A program made the position numbers and the translations under genes. A stretch of DNA of 64,000 nucleotides from Flavobacteriaceae bacterium PS02338. GTDB taxonomy: Bacteria; Bacteroidota; Bacteroidia; Sphingobacteriales; Sphingobacteriaceae. Each line of letters begins with the position of its first letter. Position 1 is the stretch's first letter. The stretch spans positions 248,001 through 312,000 of the forward strand of contig JASCOD010000001.1 in assembly GCA_029959615.1 (NCBI GenBank), given 5' to 3'. Below, one piece after another: positions 28,872-36,902 of the stretch. A model generated the notes under the pieces. It was not told the origin of the DNA. It did not search any database and saw only the letters and a program-made list of their open reading frames with translations.

Positions 28872-30413
28872 ATGAAGCCAGATATCAGTTCAATTTTAGC
28901 ACAATTAGGCATTGCTGGATACAACCCATCTTACAGCACCGGAAGCAAATGGAGCCATGCAGCCGATGGCGAACATATCCATAGCATGTCGCCTGTTGAT
29001 GGAGAGAAAATATCATCAGCTTTTGCCGCTTCTACAAAAGAATATGACCATGTCATCAGCACAGCTCAAGAAGCCTATAAATATTGGAACAAAGTTCCTG
29101 CACCTAAGCGTGGCGAGATTGTACGTCAGTTTGGTGATGCTTTGAGGAAACAAAAACATGCTTTGGGCACTTTGGTATCTTACGAAATGGGCAAAAGCCT
29201 ACAAGAAGGCTTGGGCGAAGTACAAGAAATGATAGATATCTGCGATTTCGCAGTGGGCTTATCACGACAACTGTACGGACTAACCATGCATAGCGAAAGA
29301 CCAAACCACCGAATGTACGAACAATGGCACCCACTAGGTGTGGTAGGCATTATTTCTGCATTCAATTTCCCTGTTGCCGTTTGGAGCTGGAATGCCGCTT
29401 TAGCTTGGGTGTGTGGTAATGTTTGTGTTTGGAAACCCTCAGAAAAAACACCAATTACGGCCGTTGCTTGTCAGCGCATAGCGGAAGATGTATTTGCCGC
29501 AAATGATATCCCAGAGGGAGTTTCTAACCTAATCATCGGAGATGCCGAAATTGGAAAATTACTAAGTGCTGATACTCGAGTTCCTTTAGTTTCGGCTACA
29601 GGTTCAACCAGAATGGGTAAAGCCGTAGCGATGCAGGTAGCCAATCGTTTAGGAAAATCTATCTTAGAATTAGGCGGCAATAACGCCATCATCATCTCAA
29701 AAGACGCCGACTTAGATATGTCATTAATTGGGGCTGTTTTCGGTGCTGTGGGTACTGCCGGACAACGTTGTACCAGCACACGTAGGTTAATCATCCACGA
29801 AAGTATTTACGAAACCTTCAAAGCCAAATTGGTAAAAGCTTACGGACAATTACGCATTGGAAACCCGCTAGACCAAAACAACCATGTTGGCCCTTTGATC
29901 GACAAAGATGCAGTACAAGCTTATTTAGCTTCTATAGAAAAATGTAAAACAGAAGGTGGAAGGTTTGTAGTGGAAGGTGGTGTACTAGAGGGCGAAGAAT
30001 ACAGTTCTGGTTGTTATGTAAAGCCTTGTATTGCCGAGGTTGAAAACCATTACGAAATTGTACAGCACGAAACTTTTGCGCCAATTCTTTACTTAATTAA
30101 GTATAACGATTTGGAAGAAGCCATTGCTTTGCAAAATAGCGTTCCGCAAGGTTTGTCGTCGGCTATAATGACATTGAACTTACGTGAAGCAGAGCAATTC
30201 TTATCCGCTCAAGGTTCTGATTGTGGTATTGCCAATGTAAATATCGGCACTTCTGGAGCAGAAATTGGTGGTGCTTTTGGTGGTGAAAAAGAAACTGGTG
30301 GCGGTAGAGAAAGTGGTTCTGATGCTTGGAAAGCCTATATGCGTAGACAAACAAATACGATTAATTATTCGAATACTTTGCCCTTAGCGCAGGGCATTAA
30401 GTTTGATTTGTAG
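28872..30413 (+). CDS. amaB: ALDH7-family aldehyde dehydrogenase (aminoadipate semialdehyde type)
   Basis: 513 residues, matching the ALDH7/AmaB (piperideine-6-carboxylate dehydrogenase) branch that oxidises alpha-aminoadipate semialdehyde in lysine catabolism. The NAD site is VSATGSTRMGKAVA, the catalytic Glu is in LELGGNNAIII, and the nucleophilic Cys in TAGQRCTSTRR (near 303). The branch is indicated by the MHSERPNHRMYEQWHPLGVVGIISAFNFP region. No other lysine-degradation gene is next to it. A perfect hairpin shared with the convergent gene follows 7 nt after the stop. Confidence 0.88.
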   Translation: MKPDISSILAQLGIAGYNPSYSTGSKWSHAADGEHIHSMSPVDGEKISSAFAASTKEYDHVISTAQEAYKYWNKVPAPKRGEIVRQFGDALRKQKHALGTLVSYEMGKSLQEGLGEVQEMIDICDFAVGLSRQLYGLTMHSERPNHRMYEQWHPLGVVGIISAFNFPVAVWSWNAALAWVCGNVCVWKPSEKTPITAVACQRIAEDVFAANDIPEGVSNLIIGDAEIGKLLSADTRVPLVSATGSTRMGKAVAMQVANRLGKSILELGGNNAIIISKDADLDMSLIGAVFGAVGTAGQRCTSTRRLIIHESIYETFKAKLVKAYGQLRIGNPLDQNNHVGPLIDKDAVQAYLASIEKCKTEGGRFVVEGGVLEGEEYSSGCYVKPCIAEVENHYEIVQHETFAPILYLIKYNDLEEAIALQNSVPQGLSSAIMTLNLREAEQFLSAQGSDCGIANVNIGTSGAEIGGAFGGEKETGGGRESGSDAWKAYMRRQTNTINYSNTLPLAQGIKFDL

Positions 30414-30420
30414 TAGCCTT

Positions 30421-30457
30421 TAGTACTTACGAAGTTTTAAAAACTTCGTAAGTACTA
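30421..30457. terminator. bidirectional hairpin terminator
   Basis: A perfect inverted repeat of 18-base arms (TAGTACTTACGAAGTTTT and its complement) with a single-base spacer, between the convergent amaB and FAD-oxidase genes. T-rich sequence lies on both sides of the centre. The near-zero loop means it could also be a cruciform or a repeat remnant. Confidence 0.65.
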
Positions 30458-30466
30458 AATTTCGTT

Positions 30467-31939
30467 TTACCTGTAATGCTGGTAAAATTTATTGTTAAAT
30501 AATTCCTCAGGGTCATACTTAAGCTTCATCTTAAAGAAACTTTCTGCTTGCGGATACGCCTTTCTCATTTTGTTTCTGTCTATATGTAATCTGTAAGGCA
30601 GATAATATGTTCCTCCATTTTTTAGCGCTACATCTATAAGTTCATTCGTAAGATTTTTCATTTCCTTTTCTCCTTGTGCTGTTTTCTTTTGGTTAAACAA
30701 AAACACAAACCCAAACATATCTTCTCTAGCATAACTCAAATAACTATCCTTATCTTTATGAACATCTCGAATAGTGATATTTAACAAGTCAATTTCAGAC
30801 TTCTTTAATATTGGTTTTATCTCTTCAATATATTGATTGAAGTTTCTTTCGGGAATAAAATATTCTTGAAGTAAATCTGTGGAAGAATGATCTTTATTTT
30901 CTATAAGTGAAGCGTCACTACTCAACACTTCATTTCTTGAGTATTCACTATTTTCACGGGCTTTGTTCGCTCCTGTTTCTAAATCCCAGCGCAGCCTTTT
31001 TCCATATTCGCTATCCACACTTCCCCTAAAAACCAAGCGCTGAGTTTCTACACTTTTTTGCTCCTGCAACAGCTTAGGCTCAGCTTTAATTTTCTCGAAA
31101 AAATTTAAAGTTGCTTCTTCTAAAAAATGCTTATCAGAGATACGCAACCTTCCGTAAACCATGTTTACTTTTGGATTTCCAGATACATACTTTTTATAAT
31201 GACTGATATAATTTTTCGGACTTAATTTGATGTATTTATATTGCAATGCTACATTGTCTACCACTTTCAGTTTAACCTCTAAAATAATTCCGAACAAGCC
31301 ATAACCGCCAACAACCAAATGAAAGAGTTCTGAATTTTCCTCTCTGCTACAATTGACGATTTCTGCATTGGCGTTCATCAAAGTGAACGAAATTACACTT
31401 GAAGAAATAGGTGGCGAATCTTTTTGCCAGCCGTGTCCATTCACGCTCATGGAGCCTCCAATAGAAAACGAACTAAAAGACTGCATTACGGAAATAGATT
31501 TGCCAGACTTATCTAAGTATCTTAATGCATCTTCCCAAAAAGCGCCCGAGCCAATGGTGAGTATATTACTTACGGTATCAAGCTCCATTTGTTTGTATGG
31601 AAGCATATTTAAAACAATTCCATCTGGATAAATGGTATGTCCGCCCATACTATGTTGGGCTCCAGCAATGGAGATTTTCAGCTTATTTGCCTTTGCATAT
31701 TTTAAAATATTTCTGAGCTGAATTTCGATTGCTTTCTTGTCATTTGGAACACTGATTATTGTATCTACTTTAGTCAAATTCAGCCGACTGGCATCATCGG
31801 TATAACCTTGTGGTATCGCAACTTTAGTATCGTCTTCTTTCCATTTCGTTTTCAGAATGTGTAATAATGGTATTGATAAAAAGACAACTAAAATTAAAAG
31901 GCAAATCTTCCAAAAGTGCATTTTCTTCATGATAAACAA
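30467..31939 (-). CDS. FAD-binding oxidase, aldonolactone-oxidase-like
   Basis: 490 residues. A hydrophobic N-terminal segment (WKICLLILVVFLSIPLLHIL) anchors or exports it. The FAD_binding_4 (PCMH) fold follows: IAGAQHSMGGHTIYPDGIVLNM, then LTIGSGAFWEDALRYLD and SIGGSMSVNGHGWQKDS, with VVGGYGLFGIILEVKLKV at the end of the domain. The GAQHSMGGH string marks the covalent-flavin region of the arabinono/gulonolactone oxidase group. The C-terminal half holds the substrate domain, ending in the KMKLKYDPEELFNNKFYQHY motif typical of the group. An ATG three codons downstream is an equally possible start. Confidence 0.85.
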   Translation of the reverse strand: MFIMKKMHFWKICLLILVVFLSIPLLHILKTKWKEDDTKVAIPQGYTDDASRLNLTKVDTIISVPNDKKAIEIQLRNILKYAKANKLKISIAGAQHSMGGHTIYPDGIVLNMLPYKQMELDTVSNILTIGSGAFWEDALRYLDKSGKSISVMQSFSSFSIGGSMSVNGHGWQKDSPPISSSVISFTLMNANAEIVNCSREENSELFHLVVGGYGLFGIILEVKLKVVDNVALQYKYIKLSPKNYISHYKKYVSGNPKVNMVYGRLRISDKHFLEEATLNFFEKIKAEPKLLQEQKSVETQRLVFRGSVDSEYGKRLRWDLETGANKARENSEYSRNEVLSSDASLIENKDHSSTDLLQEYFIPERNFNQYIEEIKPILKKSEIDLLNITIRDVHKDKDSYLSYAREDMFGFVFLFNQKKTAQGEKEMKNLTNELIDVALKNGGTYYLPYRLHIDRNKMRKAYPQAESFFKMKLKYDPEELFNNKFYQHYR

Positions 31940-31966
31940 TTACGCTTCGAATTTTCTAAGAAAATA

Positions 31967-32355
31967 CTAAAACTCTATAGCGCACCCTGTAATGTCTCCT
32001 ATCTTTTCTACTTCTCTTATATTTTTAATTTCTTCCCAATCTCGATATGGCAGTTTATATCTTTCATCGAAAAAGTATAGCCTCCATCGCCAAAAAGCTA
32101 ATGGATTCTTAGAAAACAGACGATATATCTGCTTATCCTTTAGATTAGGCCTATGAGATAAACAAACCTTGTGTCCCCTATGCATCATCTCAAAATCACG
32201 GCTCATAAATTCATAAAAGGTAAAGCTACCATTATAGTTACTATATCGATAGTGCCTTTCATCAACAAAGTTTTTAAATAGCCACATAAAGGAGAAATAT
32301 TAGATAAAATAATGATTCCAATTATTGAGATAACTATTTTTATATTACGTGTCAT
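31967..32355 (-). pseudogene. third tandem paralogue, frameshifted
   Basis: The ORF from 32287 encodes 106 residues (MWLFKNFVDERHYRYSNYNG...) without a signal peptide. Directly upstream, in another frame, ATG 32355 starts MTRNIKIVISIIGIIILSNISPLCG, which aligns with the signal sequences of the two paralogues (both with an ILSN/VLSN motif). The two parts join with a single-base shift at about 32284-32290. The body keeps the family string LYRLFSKNPLAFWRWRLYFF and the CAIEF end. It is either an inactive copy or is read from the internal ATG as a non-exported form. Confidence 0.72.
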
Positions 32356-32486
32356 GACTGTCCATTTGAGCTTAAAATTTATTAGTTACACTTTCTATTT
32401 GCTTTTCCTATGTCAATTGAAACAGAAGTTTCTCCATAACCATGGGGTATTGTGTTTTAGTACTTTTATTAGGAATGATTAACTAA

Positions 32487-32870
32487 TTAAAAATCTCTAG
32501 CACACCCCATTGTTTCTTTCTTTTCTGTTTCTCTTATTTTTTCAATTTGTCTCCAGTCTTTATAAGGCAACTTATATCTTTCATCAAAAAAATACAGCCG
32601 CCATCGCCAAAAAGCTAGTGGATTTTTAGAAAATAAGCGATAAAGGGTCTTATCTGTTATGTTATGATCATGTCCTAAGCAGCTGGAATGCATATTCTTC
32701 ACTGTGTCAAAACGACGTCCCATAAACTCGTAGGACGTAAAGCTGCCATCAGAATTACTATATCTATAATGCTTAGAATCAAAAATAAGACGAAAAAAAC
32801 CATACACAGGGGGTACATTTGATAGAATAACAATCGCTACTATGAAGCAAGATATTTTCTTTATTACCAT
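32487..32870 (-). CDS. small exported protein, tandem paralogue 2
   Basis: 127 residues of an unrecognised family. An N-terminal hydrophobic signal (KISCFIVAIVILSNVPPVYG) is followed by HYRYSNSDGSFTSYEFMGRRFD and LYRLFSKNPLAFWRWRLYFF (about 75-95), then a basic-acidic helix and MGC near the end. It lies between two paralogues on the same strand; an intergenic stretch of 79 nt separates it from copy 1. Aromatic and Arg-rich motifs suggest a compact folded domain. An immunity role towards the upstream lipoprotein is possible but unproven. Confidence 0.72.
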   Translation of the reverse strand: MVIKKISCFIVAIVILSNVPPVYGFFRLIFDSKHYRYSNSDGSFTSYEFMGRRFDTVKNMHSSCLGHDHNITDKTLYRLFSKNPLAFWRWRLYFFDERYKLPYKDWRQIEKIRETEKKETMGCARDF

Positions 32871-32949
32871 ATAATAGATATTAATCCCAATAAATGAAAT
32901 AGCTATCGAAATCTTAACTCATTCTTTTAAATTTCTTATTATCCAAATA

Positions 32950-33336
32950 CTAAAACCTAATATAGCAACCCATTGTACTCTTAGTGTTCCTCCTTATTTT
33001 TTCAATTTCATCCCAGTTTTTATAAGGAAGATCATATCTTTCATCGAAAAAATAGAGTCTCCATCGCCAGAAAGCCAATGGATTTTTGGAAAATAAACGA
33101 TAGAGATTTTTATCCCTCTGATTAGGATGCTGTTTTAAACAATCGTTATGTTGTGATTTAGCCATCTCAAAAGTCCAACTTTTAAATTCATATGATGTAT
33201 TGCTACCATCAAAATTGCTGTATCGATAATATCTATCACCATCTACAGTAACTTTTAGCATATCCGTAAATGGCCATATATTAGACAAAACAAAAACTGT
33301 AAAAATGATTACCATTATTTTTTTCAGATATTTCAT
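32950..33336 (-). CDS. small exported protein, tandem paralogue 1
   Basis: 128 residues, the copy closest to the papain-like lipoprotein gene, which ends only 8 nt upstream, so the two are probably co-translated. The signal sequence is KIMVIIFTVFVLSNIWPF. The core LYRLFSKNPLAFWRWRLYFF is identical to that of its neighbour, followed by DERYDLPYKNWDEIEKIRR and MGC near the C-terminus. Near-identity confined to the core with variable flanks suggests selection on specificity. Function is not known. Confidence 0.75.
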   Translation of the reverse strand: MKYLKKIMVIIFTVFVLSNIWPFTDMLKVTVDGDRYYRYSNFDGSNTSYEFKSWTFEMAKSQHNDCLKQHPNQRDKNLYRLFSKNPLAFWRWRLYFFDERYDLPYKNWDEIEKIRRNTKSTMGCYIRF

Positions 33337-33344
33337 AACCAGAC

Positions 33345-34784
33345 TTAATTACAAAGCGTACTTGATATTCCTTTACCCAATCCTATTGAAGCTCCAGCTA
33401 CTCCAGTTGCTTGCATATTTTTAATGGTTTCGTAAACTCCGCTCGGTGTTTTACCATAATTAAAACCTGTTAAAGTTCCAATGTTTGATGGCACATAAAG
33501 TGGAGTCGACATACCTTGATTAAATACATCTAAGGCATAATTTGTACAATTATATCCAGTCATGTTATAATCTCTTTGAGCTTTAGTTATTGCTGTATTA
33601 ATCATCGAAGTAAACTGAGTTGCGTTAATAGTTATGGCGAGACTAGCATTATAATCATGCCCTTGGTTATCTACCATCATACTTTTGGTAGGCACTTGAA
33701 TTGAAGCTTTCATTGAACTTTTAGGGTAAAATCCAAAAGTTTCGCTTACTGTATTGGTTCCATTCGTTTTCGTTATGGTAACAAAAGTATGCCCAGGCGT
33801 TAAGCTTGTACTGAGCAAAGCTCCAGGTCTATCTTTATCGGCTAATTCTGCATAAAGAGTGGCTTTGTATATTGTGGCGGCATTATCCGGTACACTATTA
33901 AAACAATTGAATCTACTTGCAAGTTTAATAGAATCTGCAATAACTGTAAGTTCATAAGCATAACCCGGATCTTCTGCATTAATAGAGTTTGAGCTAGAAC
34001 CTGTACTTCCACCACCACTGCTCCCTCCATCCCCTAAGTAATCTTCATCTGACCTTCTTAGTTTTGTATTTCCTCCATCACAAATTGTATAAGAAGAATA
34101 TCCTGTAGAGTACCATTGACAGTTTTCGTAGTTACCTGCTCCTACACAACCTACATATCCAGTTTCCACATAATAGGTAGAACAACCTTGTACCGTCGTA
34201 CCACTATGGTTAGCTAAAGTACCATTATTCTGCTTATTTAAATGCGTTAAGGCACTCTCTTGCAAACTATTTATTTTATACATGGGCTTACCTGCCAAAT
34301 AATTTACGCCATTACTCATCATACCATTTAAATGGTAATAAACTACCTGACCAGTAAGTAAGCTTACCTCTTTATAATGTACTTTTTCAAGATTTATTAT
34401 ACTATTAGCTTCAACAGCCATGTAACAACCCTTTGTTACATTACCCGATGCGGAATCTACAAATAATAATAATTTTAGAGCGTGAGTATTTTCATAATTG
34501 GCAATATCATTTTCGGCTAATGCCTTAGATATAACCCCTACCTTATCGGGGTTTTGCATAGATACTTCATAAACTATGGAGCCATCAAATTCCAATTTTT
34601 CTACTTTACTCCATATTGGTTTGGTGTTTTTAAAAATGTTCTGCTCGCTGGGTAAATTTTTATTATAAAAAATTTTTAGTTCCAAAAATTCATTGGAGGG
34701 GGATATTGCCTCTCTTTTACAGCCTAGTAAGGAGGTTATTATGACCAGACAGAATAATGTTGGTTTTAACAAATGTTTTTTCAT
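33345..34784 (-). CDS. lipoprotein with papain-like (NlpC/LRAT-type) C-terminal domain
   Basis: 479 residues from ATG 34784; the in-frame ATG at 34808 overlaps the -7 box and is rejected. Signal peptide with lipobox TSLLGC (Cys22). The N-terminal ~190 residues are a lipoprotein domain; a Cys-rich stretch (GCSTYYVETGYVGCVG) and a Gly/Ser linker (253-266) lead to the C-terminal domain. There TPGHTFVTI (His332), FGFYP, then YNCTNYALDVFN (Cys413) give the His-before-Cys order of permuted papain-like enzymes. Likely a surface or periplasmic hydrolase or an effector. It heads an array of small paralogues. Confidence 0.72.
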   Translation of the reverse strand: MKKHLLKPTLFCLVIITSLLGCKREAISPSNEFLELKIFYNKNLPSEQNIFKNTKPIWSKVEKLEFDGSIVYEVSMQNPDKVGVISKALAENDIANYENTHALKLLLFVDSASGNVTKGCYMAVEANSIINLEKVHYKEVSLLTGQVVYYHLNGMMSNGVNYLAGKPMYKINSLQESALTHLNKQNNGTLANHSGTTVQGCSTYYVETGYVGCVGAGNYENCQWYSTGYSSYTICDGGNTKLRRSDEDYLGDGGSSGGGSTGSSSNSINAEDPGYAYELTVIADSIKLASRFNCFNSVPDNAATIYKATLYAELADKDRPGALLSTSLTPGHTFVTITKTNGTNTVSETFGFYPKSSMKASIQVPTKSMMVDNQGHDYNASLAITINATQFTSMINTAITKAQRDYNMTGYNCTNYALDVFNQGMSTPLYVPSNIGTLTGFNYGKTPSGVYETIKNMQATGVAGASIGLGKGISSTLCN

Positions 34785-34805
34785 AGGTAGTTTAAATTTA
34801 TGACC

Positions 34806-34813
34806 CAAAAGTA
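34806..34813 (-). promoter_or_regulatory. candidate -7 box for the papain-like lipoprotein gene
   Basis: Minus-strand TACTTTTG fits TAnnTTTG. It lies 21 nt before ATG 34784 and overlaps the alternative ATG 34808, which argues for the shorter start. Confidence 0.5.
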
Positions 34814-34864
34814 TACTAATGCTTTCAGCTACTTTTTGATAAATGTCACATAATGAAAATCCCT

Positions 34865-35449
34865 TTATTTTTTTCGAATGCGGCTCAAAGTTTCTCTACT
34901 TATACCTAAATAGGAAGCAATATGCCCTAAAGCAACCCGCTGTAATAAATGTGGTTGGGTTTGTAATAGCAAATCATAACGTTCTTTAGCAGAAAGCATA
35001 CGCAAAGCATTAGCCTGTGCTTCGTTGCGGATATAGTATAACTCAGTAAGCCGTCTTCCAATAATATTAAATTCTACAAAGTGCTCATAAAGCCAGTCGA
35101 GCTTATCCTTCTTCAATGCAATGAAAACACTGTCTTCTAATGTTTCGATATATTCAAAACTAGGCTGAGATGTAAAAAAACTAAAAACCGAAATAACTAA
35201 TTCATTTTCAAACAAAAACCATGTATTCGTTTCAATTCCCTCTTTATTCAAATAGAAAACCCGAACAGCACCACTGATAATAAAATAAATACTGTCACTT
35301 TTTTCGCCTTCGCTTAAAAGCCTTTCGTTTTTCTTAAAACTGACAATTTTGCTGTTTTCAGTTATAGCTTCTTTAAGTAACACGGGGAGCCTTCCCATTT
35401 TGGAAAATACATGAAACAACTGTTCATAGCAATTTATTTCTTTCATCAT
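34865..35449 (-). CDS. Crp/Fnr-family transcription regulator
   Basis: 194 residues. A cyclic-nucleotide-binding-like jelly roll (ERLLSEGEKSDSIYFIISGAVRVFYLNKEGIETNTWFLFENELV) is followed by a long dimer helix and a helix-turn-helix ending HIASYLGISRETLSRIRKK. The residues that bind cAMP in CRP are not conserved, as is common in Bacteroidota members of this group; the ligand is unknown. It could control the neighbouring GIN-domain or lipoprotein genes, but no site was identified. Confidence 0.92.
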   Translation of the reverse strand: MMKEINCYEQLFHVFSKMGRLPVLLKEAITENSKIVSFKKNERLLSEGEKSDSIYFIISGAVRVFYLNKEGIETNTWFLFENELVISVFSFFTSQPSFEYIETLEDSVFIALKKDKLDWLYEHFVEFNIIGRRLTELYYIRNEAQANALRMLSAKERYDLLLQTQPHLLQRVALGHIASYLGISRETLSRIRKK

Positions 35450-35487
35450 AGATAGGTAGTAGCTGCAAATTAACGATTTTTCAGAAA

Positions 35488-35518
35488 AAAAGGCAGTTCA
35501 TTTATTGAACTGCCTTTT
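35488..35518 (-). terminator. Rho-independent terminator of the GIN-domain gene
   Basis: AAAAGGCAGTTCA and TGAACTGCCTTTT form a perfect 13-bp stem with a 5-nt loop. The minus strand continues into six T residues in total. It sits between the GIN-domain gene stop and the regulator start. Confidence 0.85.
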
Positions 35519-35552
35519 ACATTTATATAGAGCCCTATTAAGGGAGCGGATT

Positions 35553-36218
35553 TTATTTTGCCAAAAGGTTATCATCCATAGACAATGTTTCTAAAGTTGC
35601 AGCTACTGCTTTTGCTTGAGCAATGTATTTTGGAGCAATAGATTTCACATCCGAAGTACTCGCGATAAAGTGATCAGTAGTCATTTTTGCCGAAGTAGCC
35701 ATTAAAGCGTAATGCTCTTCCGTAGAACCACTCAATTTCAAACTTGCTTGGTCTTTAATTGAAGTATAAAGATTTACAGTATTTGCATTGATATCAGCAG
35801 ATGCTTTATCCCTCAACAATACATCTAAGCTTAAAAAGTTAACTTTTCCGTAAGTTTTTACTGATGCGTTATCCGTTGCTTCGATAGATGAGATATTACG
35901 AACATAAACTGTTACTGTTAAAGGCGCTGCCTCGAAAGAACTGATGCGCAACACGCCATCTTTTTGCTGTACCAAAGCGTTTTTTGAATAATAGTTATCA
36001 TACACTTTTACACTTTCTGTTGGTGCCTGCACTACAAACACTTCAACATTTCCCGACACTACTATTTTGTTGATATTTTTTACTTCTTTTAAAATAGTGT
36101 AATTACTTTCTTTAGAAGTTTTAGAAATGTTATTTGCATTATCATTTGCAAATGCTGACGTAGAAATAGTTACTAAACCTAATGCCGCTACGAATAAATT
36201 TTTAATAGAAGTTTTCAT
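35553..36218 (-). CDS. GIN-domain (DUF2807-like) exported protein
   Basis: 221 residues with a signal peptide ending AFA. After a short linker comes a right-handed beta-helix-like GIN domain: INKIVVSGNVEVFVVQAPTESVKVY, then repeating strands VNFLSLDVLLRDKASADINANTVNLYTSIKDQASLKLSG. Such proteins are common periplasmic or surface proteins in Bacteroidota, often near regulators. This copy is short and has a degenerate last third. Role unknown. Confidence 0.85.
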   Translation of the reverse strand: MKTSIKNLFVAALGLVTISTSAFANDNANNISKTSKESNYTILKEVKNINKIVVSGNVEVFVVQAPTESVKVYDNYYSKNALVQQKDGVLRISSFEAAPLTVTVYVRNISSIEATDNASVKTYGKVNFLSLDVLLRDKASADINANTVNLYTSIKDQASLKLSGSTEEHYALMATSAKMTTDHFIASTSDVKSIAPKYIAQAKAVAATLETLSMDDNLLAK

Positions 36219-36902
36219 AATCTTAATATTTTTATCTTTTTGATTTTCTGTTAATTGTCAACCTTTTCAGGATGTTTTCGAATATAAGACGGCACCAAAT
36301 CAAAAACGTTTCACCACTTCTCGGCGTTTTATACCACGAGCAGTTAACCCTAGACCAACGCCTGTAATTTTTCGACCAACGGGCAGCAGTTTTTTAACCA
36401 TTACTTGTTCCGATATATTCGGAATAGACACATGGTATCTTATTTTTAGAAAACGAATGGTAAGCTCAATGGCTAATGCAGGCCCGCTTTTAGTTACAAT
36501 CTTTTAAACTCTTTGTCATGCTGAGCTTGTCGAAGCATTGTGTACGATGAAATATGCTTCGACAAGCTCAGCATGACACTATAATTATCGGTTGAAATAA
36601 AAAAAGCACTTCCACTTCTCCCGATAGCTATCGTGATGGGTTTAGTAAACTTAAACCTATGCGGTAAACCTGCCAACTAAACCCGACAGTAATGGAAAGC
36701 CCGCAAGCGAATGTAAGGAGTGCGGACTTGAAATAAATGGTGGGACTTGCGTGAATAGTAGTAATGTTATTGCTTTTCTAAAAATTACAAATAAGTTTAT
36801 TTAGCCAAATATAGTTCCAGGCTTTTTTTGAAAAAACAAGTATTTGCCGTAAGTTTAAAGATTTTAATCGCCTTACCTTTTAATTGTTTTAGTCTTTAAT
36901 CA
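36219..36902. other. 684-base intergenic region with repeats, no gene seen
   Basis: A perfect 25-bp inverted repeat with a 15-nt spacer spans 36514-36578; its right arm contains ATGCTTCGACAAGCTCAGC, also found once at 230-248. Further along, AGTGGAAG-type sequence (36607-36617, minus sense) and TAATGGAAAGCCCGCAAGC (36689-36707) are fragments of a loose family seen at 2106, 19963 and 21703. CGATAGCTATCG at 36622-36633 is a palindrome. No ORF of plausible length is supported. Confidence 0.55.
36514..36578. repeat. REP-like palindromic element
   Basis: Left arm 36514-36538 and right arm 36554-36578 are perfect 25-bp complements, each containing GAGCTTGTCGAAGC or its reverse. Similar arms are frequent in Sphingobacteriaceae genomes; one solo arm is at 230-248 here. 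Confidence 0.8.

Noticed and set aside
36494..36676. 60-residue minus-strand ORF
   Set aside because: It spans the REP-like palindrome and has no conserved features.
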